The position numbers and the translations under genes were made by a program. The notes below the pieces were generated by a model, which made no database searches, was not told where the DNA came from, and worked only from the letters and a program-made list of their open reading frames with translations. 64,000 nucleotides of DNA, from NCBI GenBank assembly GCA_002701395.1, contig NZVC01000022.1, positions 171,575 through 235,574 of the forward strand. Direction: 5' to 3'. Positions 35,730-47,703 of the stretch are shown piece after piece. Within the stretch, counting starts at the first letter, position 1, and each line of letters opens with the position of its first letter. This stretch comes from Maritimibacter sp. (GTDB lineage Bacteria > Pseudomonadota > Alphaproteobacteria > Rhodobacterales > Rhodobacteraceae).

Positions 35730-36770
35730 ATGAAGACCAAGGCGACACTTATCGCGACCGTCTCGCTGCTGGCGACCGCGGCCGCGGCGCAGGACAAGTC
35801 CCTGACGATCGCATCGTGGGGCGGCTCGTATCAGGATGCGCAAAGCATGGCCCTGTTCGAGCCCGCCGCCGAGGCAACCGGGATCGACGTTAGTCAGGAA
35901 ACCTATGGCGGCATGGCCGACGTGCGGCTTCAGGTGTCGACCGGCGCGGTGACGCTGGACATCGTCGCCTCTGGCTCGGGCTCTGCCGCGCGCGCGGGGG
36001 CCGAGGGGCTGCTGGAAGAGCTCGACTATGACGTGATCGACGTGTCGAACTTCTATCCCACGCTTTACAGCCCCTACTGCGTCGGCGGCGACGTGTTCTC
36101 GACCGTTTATGCCTGGAATACCGACACCTACGGCGAGGACGGACCGCAAAGCTGGGCCGATTTCTGGGACGTAGAGAAATTCCCCGGCACCCGCGCCTAT
36201 CGCGGATCGGTCGCGGGCGCGCTGGAACCGGCCCTGCTGGCCGACGGGGTTCCGCCCGAAGAGGTCTACGAGGTCCTGTCGTCGGAAGAAGGCATCGAAC
36301 GCGCGCTGGACAAGATCCGCGAATTGAAGCCGCATATCGAGGTGTTCTGGTCCTCGGGCGCCCAGCACGCGCAGCTGATGAAGGATGGCGAGGTCGACAT
36401 GACCACCGGCTGGAACGGCCGCTTCGACAACGCCGCCAAGGACGGCGGCGCGGTGATGTATTCGTTCAACGAGGCACTGCTGGACTACGACTGTTTCGCG
36501 ATCCCGAAAGGGGCGCCGAACCTCGACGTCGCGATGGAGTTCCTCGCGGAAATCTCGAAGCCCGAGTATCAGGACGATCTGCCGAAATACATCACCTACG
36601 GGCCGACCAACAAGCTGGCCTACGACACCGGCGAGATCACCGACGAGGTCGCCGCAGGGCTGCCGTCGTCCCCCGAGAACGCCGCGATGCAGCTGCCGAT
36701 CTCGCTGGAATGGTACGCCGAATGGGAAACCATCGCCGCCGAGATGTACGCGGAAATGCTGACCGAGTGA
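35730..36770 (+). CDS. Polyamine/betaine-type ABC transporter binding protein (PotD/F-like)
   Basis: A 346-residue periplasmic binding protein with signal peptide 1-20 (KTKATLIATVSLLATAAAA). The mature protein starts near QDKSLTIASWGG, the usual opening of PotD/F-type family-1 binding proteins. Downstream, YDVIDVSNFYPTLYSPYCVG, PQSWADFWDVEKFPG and DVAMEFLAEISKPEYQ are typical. A GGAGG RBS precedes the ATG. The ligand is not readable from sequence; the neighbouring demethylase and amine oxidase favour a quaternary ammonium or N-methylated compound over polyamines. Confidence 0.85.
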   Translation: MKTKATLIATVSLLATAAAAQDKSLTIASWGGSYQDAQSMALFEPAAEATGIDVSQETYGGMADVRLQVSTGAVTLDIVASGSGSAARAGAEGLLEELDYDVIDVSNFYPTLYSPYCVGGDVFSTVYAWNTDTYGEDGPQSWADFWDVEKFPGTRAYRGSVAGALEPALLADGVPPEEVYEVLSSEEGIERALDKIRELKPHIEVFWSSGAQHAQLMKDGEVDMTTGWNGRFDNAAKDGGAVMYSFNEALLDYDCFAIPKGAPNLDVAMEFLAEISKPEYQDDLPKYITYGPTNKLAYDTGEITDEVAAGLPSSPENAAMQLPISLEWYAEWETIAAEMYAEMLTE

Positions 36771-36800
36771 TCCGGAACGCCGGTTCTGATACCCTGCGGG

Positions 36801-36818
36801 CGGGCGCTTTGGCGCCCG
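36801..36818 (+). terminator. Hairpin between binding-protein and ATPase genes
   Basis: CGGGCGC (36801-36807) and GCGCCCG (36812-36818) form a perfect 7-bp stem with a TTTG loop, 30 nt after the stop of the binding-protein gene and 32 nt before the ATPase start. Likely an attenuation or mRNA-stabilising element, as in the operon near 3.9 kb. Confidence 0.45.
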
Positions 36819-36849
36819 TTCCGCCCCACCGCAGCCCGAGGGGACCGAT

Positions 36850-37962
36850 TTGACCGCCGCACTGACTGCCGACCGCCCTGCCGCCACGACCGACGCGCTG
36901 CCGATCTCGGTGCGGAACATCACCAAGACCTACGGGCCCGTCCACGCGCTGGACGACGTCTCGCTTGAGGTGCGCAGCGGCGAGTTCCTGACGCTTCTGG
37001 GGCCTTCGGGGTCGGGCAAGACGACGCTGTTGATGGTGTTGGCCGGGTTCCCCCGCCCCGACTGTGGCAGCCTGCGCTTCGGCGACCGCGAGGTGATCCG
37101 CACCCCGCCGCATCTGCGCGATGTCGGCATGACGTTCCAAAGCTACGCGCTGTTCCCGCATATGACGGTGGCCGGGAACGTCGGCTATCCGCTGCGGCTG
37201 CGCAAACGCCCGAAGGCCGAGATCGCCGAACGGGTCGAACGGGCGCTGGAAACGGTGCAGCTTGGCGGCTACGGCAACCGGCGGATCGACCAGCTGTCAG
37301 GCGGGCAGCGCCAGCGCGTCGCGGTGGCCCGCGCCATCGTGTTCGAGCCGCAGATCCTGCTGATGGACGAACCCCTGTCGGCGCTGGACAAGAAGCTGCG
37401 CGACCAGATGCAGATCGAATTGCGCCACCTGCACGAACAACTTGGCATGACCACGGTCTACGTCACCCATGACCAGCGCGAGGCGCTGACCATGTCGGAC
37501 CGCATCGCGGTGGTGAACCACGGGCGGATCATGCAACTGGCCACGCCCCGCGACCTGTACGAACGTCCCGCGAACCGCTTTGTCGCGGACTTCATTGGCG
37601 AATCCACCTTTCTGCCGGTGCAGCGCAAAGGCGACCGGGTCTATTTCGGAGACACCGCCCTGCGCCACGACATGGCGGTTCCAGATGCACGAGAACTGCT
37701 GCTGATGGTGCGGCCCGAACGGATCGTGCTGTCACCCGACGGCGCCCGCGACGGCGCCAACACCTTCCCCGCCACGGCGACCGACGTGGTCTATCAGGGC
37801 GACACCTTTCTGCTGCACGCCGAACTGGCGGGCGGCCACCGCATCGCCCTGCGCGGCGCGACGCGCGGCGGCGAGCTGTCGGCGATGCCCTCGGTCGGGG
37901 ATACCGTGACGCTTAGCGTAGCGCCCGAAGACACCGTGCTGATCGACGGACGGGAGGCCTGA
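36850..37962 (+). CDS. Polyamine/betaine-type ABC transporter ATPase (PotA-like)
   Basis: A 370-residue ATPase. Walker A is LGPSGSGKTT (about residues 51-60), Q-loop MTFQSYALFPHMTV, signature LSGGQRQRVAVARAI, Walker B ILLMDEPLSALD, H-loop YVTHDQREAL. A C-terminal TOBE domain runs about residues 285-370, as in PotA. The first codon is TTG at 36850 after GAGGGGAC; no ATG lies near the start of the domain. The gene is 2 nt before the first permease, so the transporter is cotranscribed. Confidence 0.88.
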   Translation: MTAALTADRPAATTDALPISVRNITKTYGPVHALDDVSLEVRSGEFLTLLGPSGSGKTTLLMVLAGFPRPDCGSLRFGDREVIRTPPHLRDVGMTFQSYALFPHMTVAGNVGYPLRLRKRPKAEIAERVERALETVQLGGYGNRRIDQLSGGQRQRVAVARAIVFEPQILLMDEPLSALDKKLRDQMQIELRHLHEQLGMTTVYVTHDQREALTMSDRIAVVNHGRIMQLATPRDLYERPANRFVADFIGESTFLPVQRKGDRVYFGDTALRHDMAVPDARELLLMVRPERIVLSPDGARDGANTFPATATDVVYQGDTFLLHAELAGGHRIALRGATRGGELSAMPSVGDTVTLSVAPEDTVLIDGREA

Positions 37963-37964
37963 GC

Positions 37965-38888
37965 ATGGTCGCCACCGCCGACGCCGCCCTGTCCCACCCC
38001 GCCCCGTCCACCGGCGGCGCCAACGCGGCCGGGCTGCGCCGGGACGCGCGGCTGGAACGGCTGCGGCTGTTCGGACTGGCCTCCCCTGCGATCCTGCTGA
38101 TCCTTGTGATCCTCGTGATCCCGGTGGGCTGGCTGTTCTACGTGTCGTTCATCGGCGCGGACGGCACGTTTTCACTGGAGAACTACGAACGGATGGTGAA
38201 CCGCAAATCCTACGTCCGGATCTTCATCACCACCTTTCAGGTCAGTTTCCTGACCACGGGCCTGTGCATTCTGATCGGCTATCCGCTGGCTTATTTCATC
38301 GCCGGCCTGCCGGGCCGCGCCGCGAACCTGTGCCTGATCACCGTGCTGCTGCCATTCTGGACCTCGCTTCTGGTGCGGACCTACGCGTGGCTGGTGCTAC
38401 TGCAAAAGCAGGGGCTGATCAACAGCTGGGCGATCTCGCTGGGGCTGTGGGACGAGCCGGTGAAGATGGTCCACAACATGACCGGCACCCTGATCGGGAT
38501 GGTGCATATCATGCTGCCTTTCCTGATCCTGCCGGTGTACGGCGCCATGCGCGCGGTGGACCGGGATTTCATGAAGGCCGCCGCCAACCTTGGCGCGACC
38601 CCGCGCCGGGCGTTCTGGACCGTCTTCTTCCCGCTGACCGCGCCGGGTCTGTTCGCCGGGTCGCTGATGGTCTTCATCCTGTGCCTTGGCTTCTTCGTGA
38701 CCCCGGCGGTGCTGGGCGGCGGCAAGGTCATCATGGTGTCGATGAAGATCGTGTCCAACATCGAGATGTTCGTGAACTGGGGCGCGGCCAGCGCGATGGG
38801 GGTCGTGCTGTTGGTGCTGACGGTGGCGATCCTGTGGGTCGCCTCGCGCTTCTTGCGGCTGGAAAAGATCGCCGGAGGAGGACACTGA
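37965..38888 (+). CDS. Polyamine/betaine-type ABC transporter permease (PotB-like)
   Basis: A 307-residue inner-membrane permease with six helices; the first is near residues 35-60 (LASPAILLILVILVIPVGWL). The EAA loop is FMKAAANLGATPRRAFWTVF. It starts 2 nt after the ATPase stop with a GGGAGG RBS inside the ATPase 3' end. The stop and the next ATG share one base (TGATG). The 30-residue Ala/Pro-rich N-terminus before the first helix is variable in the family. Confidence 0.88.
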   Translation: MVATADAALSHPAPSTGGANAAGLRRDARLERLRLFGLASPAILLILVILVIPVGWLFYVSFIGADGTFSLENYERMVNRKSYVRIFITTFQVSFLTTGLCILIGYPLAYFIAGLPGRAANLCLITVLLPFWTSLLVRTYAWLVLLQKQGLINSWAISLGLWDEPVKMVHNMTGTLIGMVHIMLPFLILPVYGAMRAVDRDFMKAAANLGATPRRAFWTVFFPLTAPGLFAGSLMVFILCLGFFVTPAVLGGGKVIMVSMKIVSNIEMFVNWGAASAMGVVLLVLTVAILWVASRFLRLEKIAGGGH

Positions 38889-39709
38889 TGCGCTGGCTGA
38901 AGTCTCCCGCAACCGAGACGCAGGTCACCCACGGCCAGCGGCTGTGGCTGTATATCTTCGCCGTGATCGTGATGGCGCTGCTGGTGGCGCCGACGCTGAT
39001 CGTGATCCCGATGTCCTTCTCGGACAGCCAGTATCTGGAATTCCCGCCCGAGGTCTGGTCGACCCGCTGGTACGACACCTATTTCAGTTCCGACGAGTGG
39101 ATGCGTGCCACTGTGACCTCTTTGAAGACGGCGGTGCTGACGATGCTGGTGGCCACGCCGGTGGGCGTGCTGGCGGCCTACGGGCTGCACTGTTCCAGCA
39201 TCGCCTTCGTTCGCGCGGCGTTCGTGCTGATGCTGACGCCGATGATGGTGCCGCTGGTGCTGGTCGCGATCGGGGCGTTCTATGCCTATGCCAAGCTGAA
39301 CCTGCTGTATTCGCTGACCGGGCTGGTCATGGCCCATACGGTGCTGGCGCTGCCGCTGGTGGTGATCGTCACCGGCGCGGCGCTGAAAAGCTATGACATG
39401 GCGCAGGAGGACGCCGCGCGCAGCCTTGGCGCGCCGCGCTGGAAGGCGTTCCTGACCGTCACGCTGCCACAGATCCGCTTTGCGGTGGTCACGGCGGCGC
39501 TGCTGTCGTTCCTGACCTCGTTCGACGAGGTCGTCGTGGCGATGTTCATCTCGGGCGGCGACAACCCGACGCTGACGCGGAACATGTTCAACGCGCTGCG
39601 AGACCAGATCGACCCGACCATCGCGGCGATTTCGACCATCATGATCCTTGTCACCACGGGGATGATGGTTCTGGCACAGCTGTTCGGCGGGCGGCGGGAC
39701 CAAGATTGA
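38888..39709 (+). CDS. Polyamine/betaine-type ABC transporter permease (PotC-like)
   Basis: The 273-residue second permease. Helix 1 is at residues about 20-42 (LYIFAVIVMALLVAPTLIVI), and the EAA loop is MAQEDAARSLGAPRWKAFLT. The conserved SFDEVVVAMFISG motif of PotC proteins is present. A GGAGGA RBS lies within the preceding gene's end. Last gene of the transporter block; 147 nt with a small hairpin (39816-39831) separate it from the GMC oxidoreductase gene. Confidence 0.88.
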   Translation: MRWLKSPATETQVTHGQRLWLYIFAVIVMALLVAPTLIVIPMSFSDSQYLEFPPEVWSTRWYDTYFSSDEWMRATVTSLKTAVLTMLVATPVGVLAAYGLHCSSIAFVRAAFVLMLTPMMVPLVLVAIGAFYAYAKLNLLYSLTGLVMAHTVLALPLVVIVTGAALKSYDMAQEDAARSLGAPRWKAFLTVTLPQIRFAVVTAALLSFLTSFDEVVVAMFISGGDNPTLTRNMFNALRDQIDPTIAAISTIMILVTTGMMVLAQLFGGRRDQD

Positions 39710-39738
39710 CCCGCCGGTTTCCGTTCGACAGCACGAGC

Positions 39739-39783
39739 GGTTGCGAATGGACCTGCACGATTTCCGTAATGGCACTCGCAACC
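39739..39783. promoter_or_regulatory. Long-arm inverted repeat before the GMC oxidoreductase gene
   Basis: GGTTGCGA (39739-39746) and TCGCAACC (39776-39783) are perfect 8-bp inverted repeats 29 nt apart in the 147-nt intergenic gap. Their placement before a new transcription segment suggests an operator, but a role is only inferred; it does not resemble the 25-bp MocR motif. Confidence 0.3.
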
Positions 39784-39856
39784 AGACCAATGTGCGGCTA
39801 GCGTCGACAGCCGAACCCGCCCTTCGGCGGGCCCAAAGGCGTGGCAGGCAGGGCAG

Positions 39857-43020
<3,164 letters not shown>

Positions 43021-43024
43021 TCTG

Positions 43025-44101
43025 ATGAACCAGCTTGCCCGCGTATCCGCCGCCGCGATCTGGAAAGATGGCGAGATGCTGGAATGCACCTCGGTCCTGC
43101 CCGAGGTGCCCAACACCCGCACCTTCACGTTCCAGTCGCCCACGGGCGCGCTGTTCGACTTCCAGCCGGGCCAGTTCCTGACGCTGGAACTGCCGGTGCC
43201 CGGTGGCCCGGTCTGGCGGACCTTCACGATCTCGTCCTCGCCCTCGCGGCCGATGTCGCTGACAGTGACGGTCAAGGCGCAGCCCGGCAGCATCGGCGCG
43301 CGCTGGATGATCGACCACCTCGAACCCGGAATGCGGATCAAGGCAATGGGTCCGGCGGGCCTGTTCAGCTATATGAACCACGAGGCGCCGAAGTACCTGT
43401 TCATCTCGGCCGGGTCCGGCATCACGCCGCTGATGTCGATGACCACCTACATGTACGACGCCGGCGCCGAGCCGGACATCGTCTTCATCAACTGCGCCAA
43501 ACGCCCGTCCGAGATCATCTTCCGCGAGCGGCTGGAACACATGGCGTCCCGCCTGCCCGGCATCGACCTGCGCTGGGTGGTCGAGGAGCCCGACCGCTAT
43601 CGCCCGTGGACCGGCTATCAGGGCATGTTCAACCAGCTGATGCTGGGCCTGATGGCACCCGACTATCTTGAGCGCGAAGTGTTCTGCTGCGGCCCCGAGC
43701 CGTTCATGCAGGCGGTCCGCGATGCGCTGGCGGGTCTTGGCTATGACATGGACCGCTATCATCAGGAAAGCTTCCAGGCCCCGGTCGAGACCGCGGATCA
43801 GGAAGCCCCGTTCGACGACGTGGTCCCGGAAGAGGACGAACTGGCCGAGATCATCTTCGCGTCCTCCGGCGTGTCGGCGCAGGTTCCGCAGACCGAGACC
43901 ATCCTTGGCGCGGCGCGGGCCAGCGGCCTGAACATCCCTTCGGGCTGTACCTTCGGGATCTGCGGCACCTGCAAGACCCGCAAAATCTCGGGCGAAGTGC
44001 ACATGGTCCACAACGGCGGCATCTCGGACGACGACATCGCCGACGGCTACATCCTTGCCTGCTGTTCGCACCCCATCGGGAAGGTCGAGGTCGAGGTCTA
44101 A
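43025..44101 (+). CDS. Flavin/[2Fe-2S] reductase of the Rieske demethylase, GbcB-like
   Basis: A 358-residue electron-transfer partner. The FAD domain (about 15-110) has RTFTISSSPSRPMSLTVTVK. The NAD(P)H domain has FISAGSGITPLMSM and the CCGPEPFMQAV motif. A C-terminal plant-type [2Fe-2S] ferredoxin domain (about 270-358) has CTFGICGTCKT and a distal Cys in LACCSHP. The order FAD-NAD-ferredoxin is that of GbcB and hybrid-cluster-type reductases. It would pass NADH electrons to the preceding oxygenase. Confidence 0.88.
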   Translation: MNQLARVSAAAIWKDGEMLECTSVLPEVPNTRTFTFQSPTGALFDFQPGQFLTLELPVPGGPVWRTFTISSSPSRPMSLTVTVKAQPGSIGARWMIDHLEPGMRIKAMGPAGLFSYMNHEAPKYLFISAGSGITPLMSMTTYMYDAGAEPDIVFINCAKRPSEIIFRERLEHMASRLPGIDLRWVVEEPDRYRPWTGYQGMFNQLMLGLMAPDYLEREVFCCGPEPFMQAVRDALAGLGYDMDRYHQESFQAPVETADQEAPFDDVVPEEDELAEIIFASSGVSAQVPQTETILGAARASGLNIPSGCTFGICGTCKTRKISGEVHMVHNGGISDDDIADGYILACCSHPIGKVEVEV

Positions 44102-44114
44102 GGCCGCGACACGC

Positions 44115-44915
44115 CTACAGCGTCAGCACCAGCGGACAGTGATCCGAGACCTCGGGATCTCGGATCACGTCGAAGCCGCGAACGTCGTGTTCACGGTTGA
44201 CCAGCATGTAGTCGGCGAACCGGCCCGGCTTTGTGTAATGCGACGTGCGGGTCGTCTCGAACCCGCGCGCGGTCACCAGTTCGGTCAGGCCGGCATCGGC
44301 AAGGATTGCCAGCGTCTCGCTTCCCGGCCCGACGTTGAAATCGCCGCAGGCCACGACCGTATCGTTCGGCCCGGACACCTGCCGTGACAGATCGAGGAAC
44401 CGGCGCGCCTGCACGGCCCTGTCGGGGGTGTCCATCTTGCCCCGCAGATCCCGCAGCCCATGCATCTGCATCACGCTGACGGCCCGGCCCGCGCCGTGGT
44501 CGAACAAGCGCACCCCGTGGGCGCTGCGGGACCGTGGGTGCTCGCCAAAGCCGTCGGGTTCGTAATCCTTGTGAACGAAGCCCTGCACCTGCCCGATGAT
44601 GGGCAACGAGCGATGCACGAAACTCGCCAGCCCCCATTGCGACGGGATCGCCCGGTCCCCATCCCAAAGCCTGCCCTGCGCGGCCGGGCAAAACACCGCC
44701 ACATGATCCGGCAGCGCCCCGGATACATCGCGAAACAGGTTGGCCCGCTGCGGCAGGACATGATCGCCATCGCGGTAGGTCAGCCAATCCTTGTCCGAGG
44801 CGGGACTGTGCGTGACTTCTTGCAGGCAAAGGATATCGGGCGCGGTCTCGACAAGATAGGGCAACAAAGCCTCGTGCAGCTTACCGCCCCAGCTGTTCAG
44901 ACACATGATTTTCAT
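44115..44915 (-). CDS. Endonuclease/exonuclease/phosphatase-family protein
   Basis: A 266-residue EEP-fold metal-dependent hydrolase. Motifs: LCLNSWGG near the N-terminus, ILCLQEV (metal-binding Glu, about residue 32), CGDFNVGPGSETL (about 185) and the terminal SDHCPLVLTL with the catalytic Asp-His. Members cleave nucleic acids or phosphodiesters/phosphoinositides; substrate unknown. No signal peptide, so cytoplasmic. The ATG at 44915 follows AGGGGG; the in-frame start at 44939 would only add eight residues. Convergent with the reductase gene. Confidence 0.82.
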   Translation of the reverse strand: MKIMCLNSWGGKLHEALLPYLVETAPDILCLQEVTHSPASDKDWLTYRDGDHVLPQRANLFRDVSGALPDHVAVFCPAAQGRLWDGDRAIPSQWGLASFVHRSLPIIGQVQGFVHKDYEPDGFGEHPRSRSAHGVRLFDHGAGRAVSVMQMHGLRDLRGKMDTPDRAVQARRFLDLSRQVSGPNDTVVACGDFNVGPGSETLAILADAGLTELVTARGFETTRTSHYTKPGRFADYMLVNREHDVRGFDVIRDPEVSDHCPLVLTL

Positions 44916-45071
44916 GGCTCTGCCCCCTCGTCCGCCCAATCCCGACTATCGAAGCTTGGGCACGCGGCGGCAAGGCTTCCCGGACGACCACGATCACCAC
45001 GCGCGGGGCCCTGCGAACACGCCGAAACGCGGCCCCGAAGGGCGGTATTCCATTTACCTGTCCGGAAAATT

Positions 45072-45158
45072 TGGTGCGGTCGAGAAGACTCGAACTTCCA
45101 CGGGTGTTACCCCACAGCGACCTCAACGCTGCGCGTCTACCAATTCCGCCACGACCGC
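45072..45158 (-). tRNA. tRNA-Leu(GAG)
   Basis: An 87-nt class II tRNA on the minus strand. The acceptor GCGGTCG pairs with CGACCGC, with discriminator A and encoded CCA. The anticodon stem CAGCG/CGCTG carries the loop TTGAGGT (anticodon GAG). The long variable arm characteristic of leucine tRNAs is present (GTGGGGTAACACCCGT). All stems close correctly. Confidence 0.96.
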
Positions 45159-45257
45159 ACTCTGAATTGGTGGCGGGGGTTTAACCGACGCTTCGGGCGA
45201 TGTGAAGAGCGATTTTGCCCCCGCACAACAAAAAGCGCAGCGTGCCGTAAAGGCATG

Positions 45258-45289
45258 AAAAAGCCCGGGCCGCGCGGGGCGGTCCGGGC
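45258..45289 (-). terminator. Intrinsic terminator of the peptidoglycan-binding protein gene
   Basis: On the minus strand an 11-bp GC-rich stem with one mismatch (arms 45289-45279 and 45273-45263) is followed by TTTTT (45262-45258). It lies 22 nt past the stop codon at 45312, just before tRNA-Leu. Confidence 0.85.
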
Positions 45290-45311
45290 CGTTGTTTCAC
45301 CGATCAGAAGA

Positions 45312-46619
45312 TCAGTTGTTGGTGTTGATCACCGGCAGCTTGCCCTTCGACGAGGTGTTCTTCGCCGCCGAGCTGGGGGCGCCGCCGTTCAGGCGGTACA
45401 CAGCCTCATCCACCAGCGCGCCGCGCACGCCGTCCACGGTGCCGAACACCGGGGTCGCGCCCGCTTCCAGCTCGTCCGTGGTCCAGACCAGCCAGTCGAC
45501 GCCACGGTTCTGATTCTCGGACACGCCGAAGCCGTGGTACAGGTGGTGACCCATCAGTTCGCCATAGGCGGCCTCGTCCAGCGCGACCAGAAGCAGGGCC
45601 GAGCCAAGCGCGACGTTCAGCTCATCCTTCTTGTAGCCGACGCCAAGGCAGATCTGAGCGGTCGAGGCCAGCTGACCCCGATCCGTGCCACTGTCGTTGA
45701 TGAAGGTGTCGACGGCCGAGATGACCTGAGCGCGGTCGGTGCCGTTCAGCATCGACACGTAGCTTTGGACGACCGGACCCAGCGCGTCGCACTGTGCTTC
45801 GATGTCGGCCATGCTGACACCCTGCACACCGCTTGCCAGAGCGGCAGAGGCTTCGATCGCCTCGGCGCGGGCGCCGCAGAACGCTTGGTTCAGGGCGGGA
45901 ACCGGATCGGTCATCGCCGCCAGCGTGATGCGCGGGCCGGTGACGTCAGAGCCCGAGCAGAACTCGGCCAGGTTGCCCTTGCCCGTCGGAACCGGAATCA
46001 GCGGCAGGCCCATCGGCGTGTCGTTGCTGGCCACTTCGGGCGTCGTGGTTTCCGGCACGGTCACGGTGCCAAGGTCGGTGTCCATCGTCGCGACGGTCGG
46101 CGTGCTGGCCAGCGAACCCGAGCCCGGCGGCGGGCCCAGCACGAGGTTGCGCTGCGACACCAGCAGGGCGCGAGTGCCCATCGGGTCGGTGCTGATCATC
46201 TGCGTCACGTCATAGCCGCCGGCCTGACCGCGGTTGTAGGCGGTGACCAGGATGTCGTGCTCCGTGCCGGTCAGCTTGCCAGTCTGCGGAAAGCCAAGGA
46301 ACCCTTGATAGGCGCGCACGGCCGAGGCCGTCTGCGGCCCGAAGCTGCCGTCGACCACACCCGCGTTGAACGAAAAATAGTTCAAGGCGCTTTGCGTCAC
46401 CCGGTTCGCCGCACGCTGCGGGCTGTCAGGGCGCGCGACATAGACGGTGCCGCCGCCGCGCGGTTTGTTCTTGTTGGCTTCGTTCACGACGACGCCGGTG
46501 ACGATCCCGCCGACGATGGCGCCAAGGATCGCATCCCCCGCATCGGCCGCCGCGCGTTGCGCCGGGCTGGCCAATGTCGCCGCGATGGCAGCAACGGCAA
46601 TCAGTTTCTTTATCAACAT
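45312..46619 (-). CDS. Secreted peptidoglycan-binding-domain protein
   Basis: A 435-residue exported protein. Signal peptide residues 1-25 (MLIKKLIAVAAIAATLAS...), followed by a glycine-rich hydrophobic segment (ILGAIVGGIVTGVVV, about 31-45) resembling a glycine zipper. A PG_binding_1 module follows near residues 70-130 (LNYFSFNAGVVDGSFGPQTA and VRAYQGFLGFPQTGKLT). The remaining 250 residues match no domain I recognise; they contain conserved-looking Cys in LAEFCSGSD, AFCGARAEA and ICLGVGYK. Probably a cell-wall-associated protein. The ATG at 46619 follows GGAGGGG. Confidence 0.75.
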   Translation of the reverse strand: MLIKKLIAVAAIAATLASPAQRAAADAGDAILGAIVGGIVTGVVVNEANKNKPRGGGTVYVARPDSPQRAANRVTQSALNYFSFNAGVVDGSFGPQTASAVRAYQGFLGFPQTGKLTGTEHDILVTAYNRGQAGGYDVTQMISTDPMGTRALLVSQRNLVLGPPPGSGSLASTPTVATMDTDLGTVTVPETTTPEVASNDTPMGLPLIPVPTGKGNLAEFCSGSDVTGPRITLAAMTDPVPALNQAFCGARAEAIEASAALASGVQGVSMADIEAQCDALGPVVQSYVSMLNGTDRAQVISAVDTFINDSGTDRGQLASTAQICLGVGYKKDELNVALGSALLLVALDEAAYGELMGHHLYHGFGVSENQNRGVDWLVWTTDELEAGATPVFGTVDGVRGALVDEAVYRLNGGAPSSAAKNTSSKGKLPVINTNN

Positions 46620-46747
46620 TCGGACCCCTCCTGGGAATGAAATCAACTCGGATAGCTTTCGTGTACCATAAATCTTTGGCCGGATCAGCCATTACAGTGC
46701 AATACCTGATTACCTGACCTATGGACTTTGGCCTTTTTTTCGGGTGA

Positions 46748-47407
46748 ATGCGCCTCATGGTAGAATGGATCACCTCTGACGGTCCCGTAGGGTACGAAGA
46801 CGCTGTTTCCAAAATGGAAACGCGGGCTGCCGCAATTGCCGCAGGCACCGCCGAGGAACTGATCTGGCTGGTCGAGCATCCGCCGCTGTACACCGCCGGA
46901 ACCTCGGCCAAACCCACCGACCTGACCGACCCCGACCGCTTCCCCGTGTTCGAGACCCGGCGCGGCGGGCAATACACCTATCACGGGCCGGGCCAACGCG
47001 TCGTCTACGTCATGCTGGACGTTGGACGCCGGGGCCACGACGTGCGCCGTTTCGTGCAGCAGCTGGAAGAATGGGTGATCGCCACCCTCGACCGGTTCAA
47101 CGTGAAGGGCGAGATCCGCGAGGGCCGCGTCGGCGTCTGGGTCACACGCCCCGAAAAGCCGCCCCTGCCCGACGGTTCACCGCGCGAGGACAAGATCGCC
47201 GCCATCGGCATCCGGCTGCGCAAATGGGTCAGCTTCCACGGCATATCCATCAACGTCGAGCCCGAGTTGTCCCACTTCGACGGCATCGTCCCCTGCGGCA
47301 TCACAGGCCACGGCGTCACCAGCCTTGTCGACCTTGGCCTGCCTGTCACCATGGATGACCTCGACGTCGCGCTGAAGACGACGTTCAAGGACGTGTTCTG
47401 GGAATAA
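46748..47407 (+). CDS. lipB: Octanoyl-[acyl-carrier-protein] transferase LipB
   Basis: A 219-residue octanoyltransferase that moves octanoate from ACP to lipoyl domains, the first step of de novo lipoate synthesis. Family motifs: [20 protein letters not shown] (about residues 75-94), [19 protein letters not shown] with the catalytic Lys, and GIVPCGI with the catalytic Cys (about 180). Length is normal. The ATG at 46748 lacks a clear RBS; the next ATG, three codons later, is an alternative. It is divergent from the peptidoglycan-binding protein gene. Confidence 0.95.
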   Translation: MRLMVEWITSDGPVGYEDAVSKMETRAAAIAAGTAEELIWLVEHPPLYTAGTSAKPTDLTDPDRFPVFETRRGGQYTYHGPGQRVVYVMLDVGRRGHDVRRFVQQLEEWVIATLDRFNVKGEIREGRVGVWVTRPEKPPLPDGSPREDKIAAIGIRLRKWVSFHGISINVEPELSHFDGIVPCGITGHGVTSLVDLGLPVTMDDLDVALKTTFKDVFWE

Positions 47408-47533
47408 CTTCCCCTACGTCATGACTTAGCCTGTCAGGTCCGGAATTCCGGACCGTATGGAATCCATTAATTTTAATGAAACCTTTCGGCAGTTTATAAC
47501 GTTGTAAGATTGAACAGGCAGGAGAGATTTCCA

Positions 47534-47614
47534 ATGAACGCTCAAATGCTCTTTTTGACGATGGTCGGGTTCGGCATGGCTCTCATCGTCCCTCTCGCCG
47601 CGGTGGCCGGTTAA
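47534..47614 (+). CDS. 26-residue single-helix membrane peptide
   Basis: ATG (47534) with RBS GGAGAG 8-10 nt upstream opens a 26-codon frame ending TAA. The peptide begins MNAQMLFLTMVGFGMALIVP and ends LAAVAG, a single hydrophobic helix with almost no polar tail. It is followed by two hairpins, the second a strong intrinsic terminator, and preceded by an AT-rich 125-nt gap with TATAAC near 47496, so it looks like an independent short transcription unit. I do not recognise the family. Support is from start, RBS and terminator only. Confidence 0.5.
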   Translation: MNAQMLFLTMVGFGMALIVPLAAVAG

Positions 47615-47668
47615 AGCCATTCATGCCAGCACGGGGCTGCCCTAGCCCCTTGTCCCTGTCCCTTGACT

Positions 47669-47703
47669 GGCGCCCCGGCCTTTGGCCGCGGGCGTCTTTT
47701 TTT
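47669..47703 (+). terminator. Strong intrinsic terminator after the small membrane peptide
   Basis: A GC stem of about 12 bp with one bulge (arms 47669-47680 and 47684-47696, TTT loop) is followed directly by TTTTTTT. A weaker GGGGCT/AGCCCC hairpin lies just before it. The rest of the 47615-47945 gap holds no gene that I can support. Confidence 0.85.
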
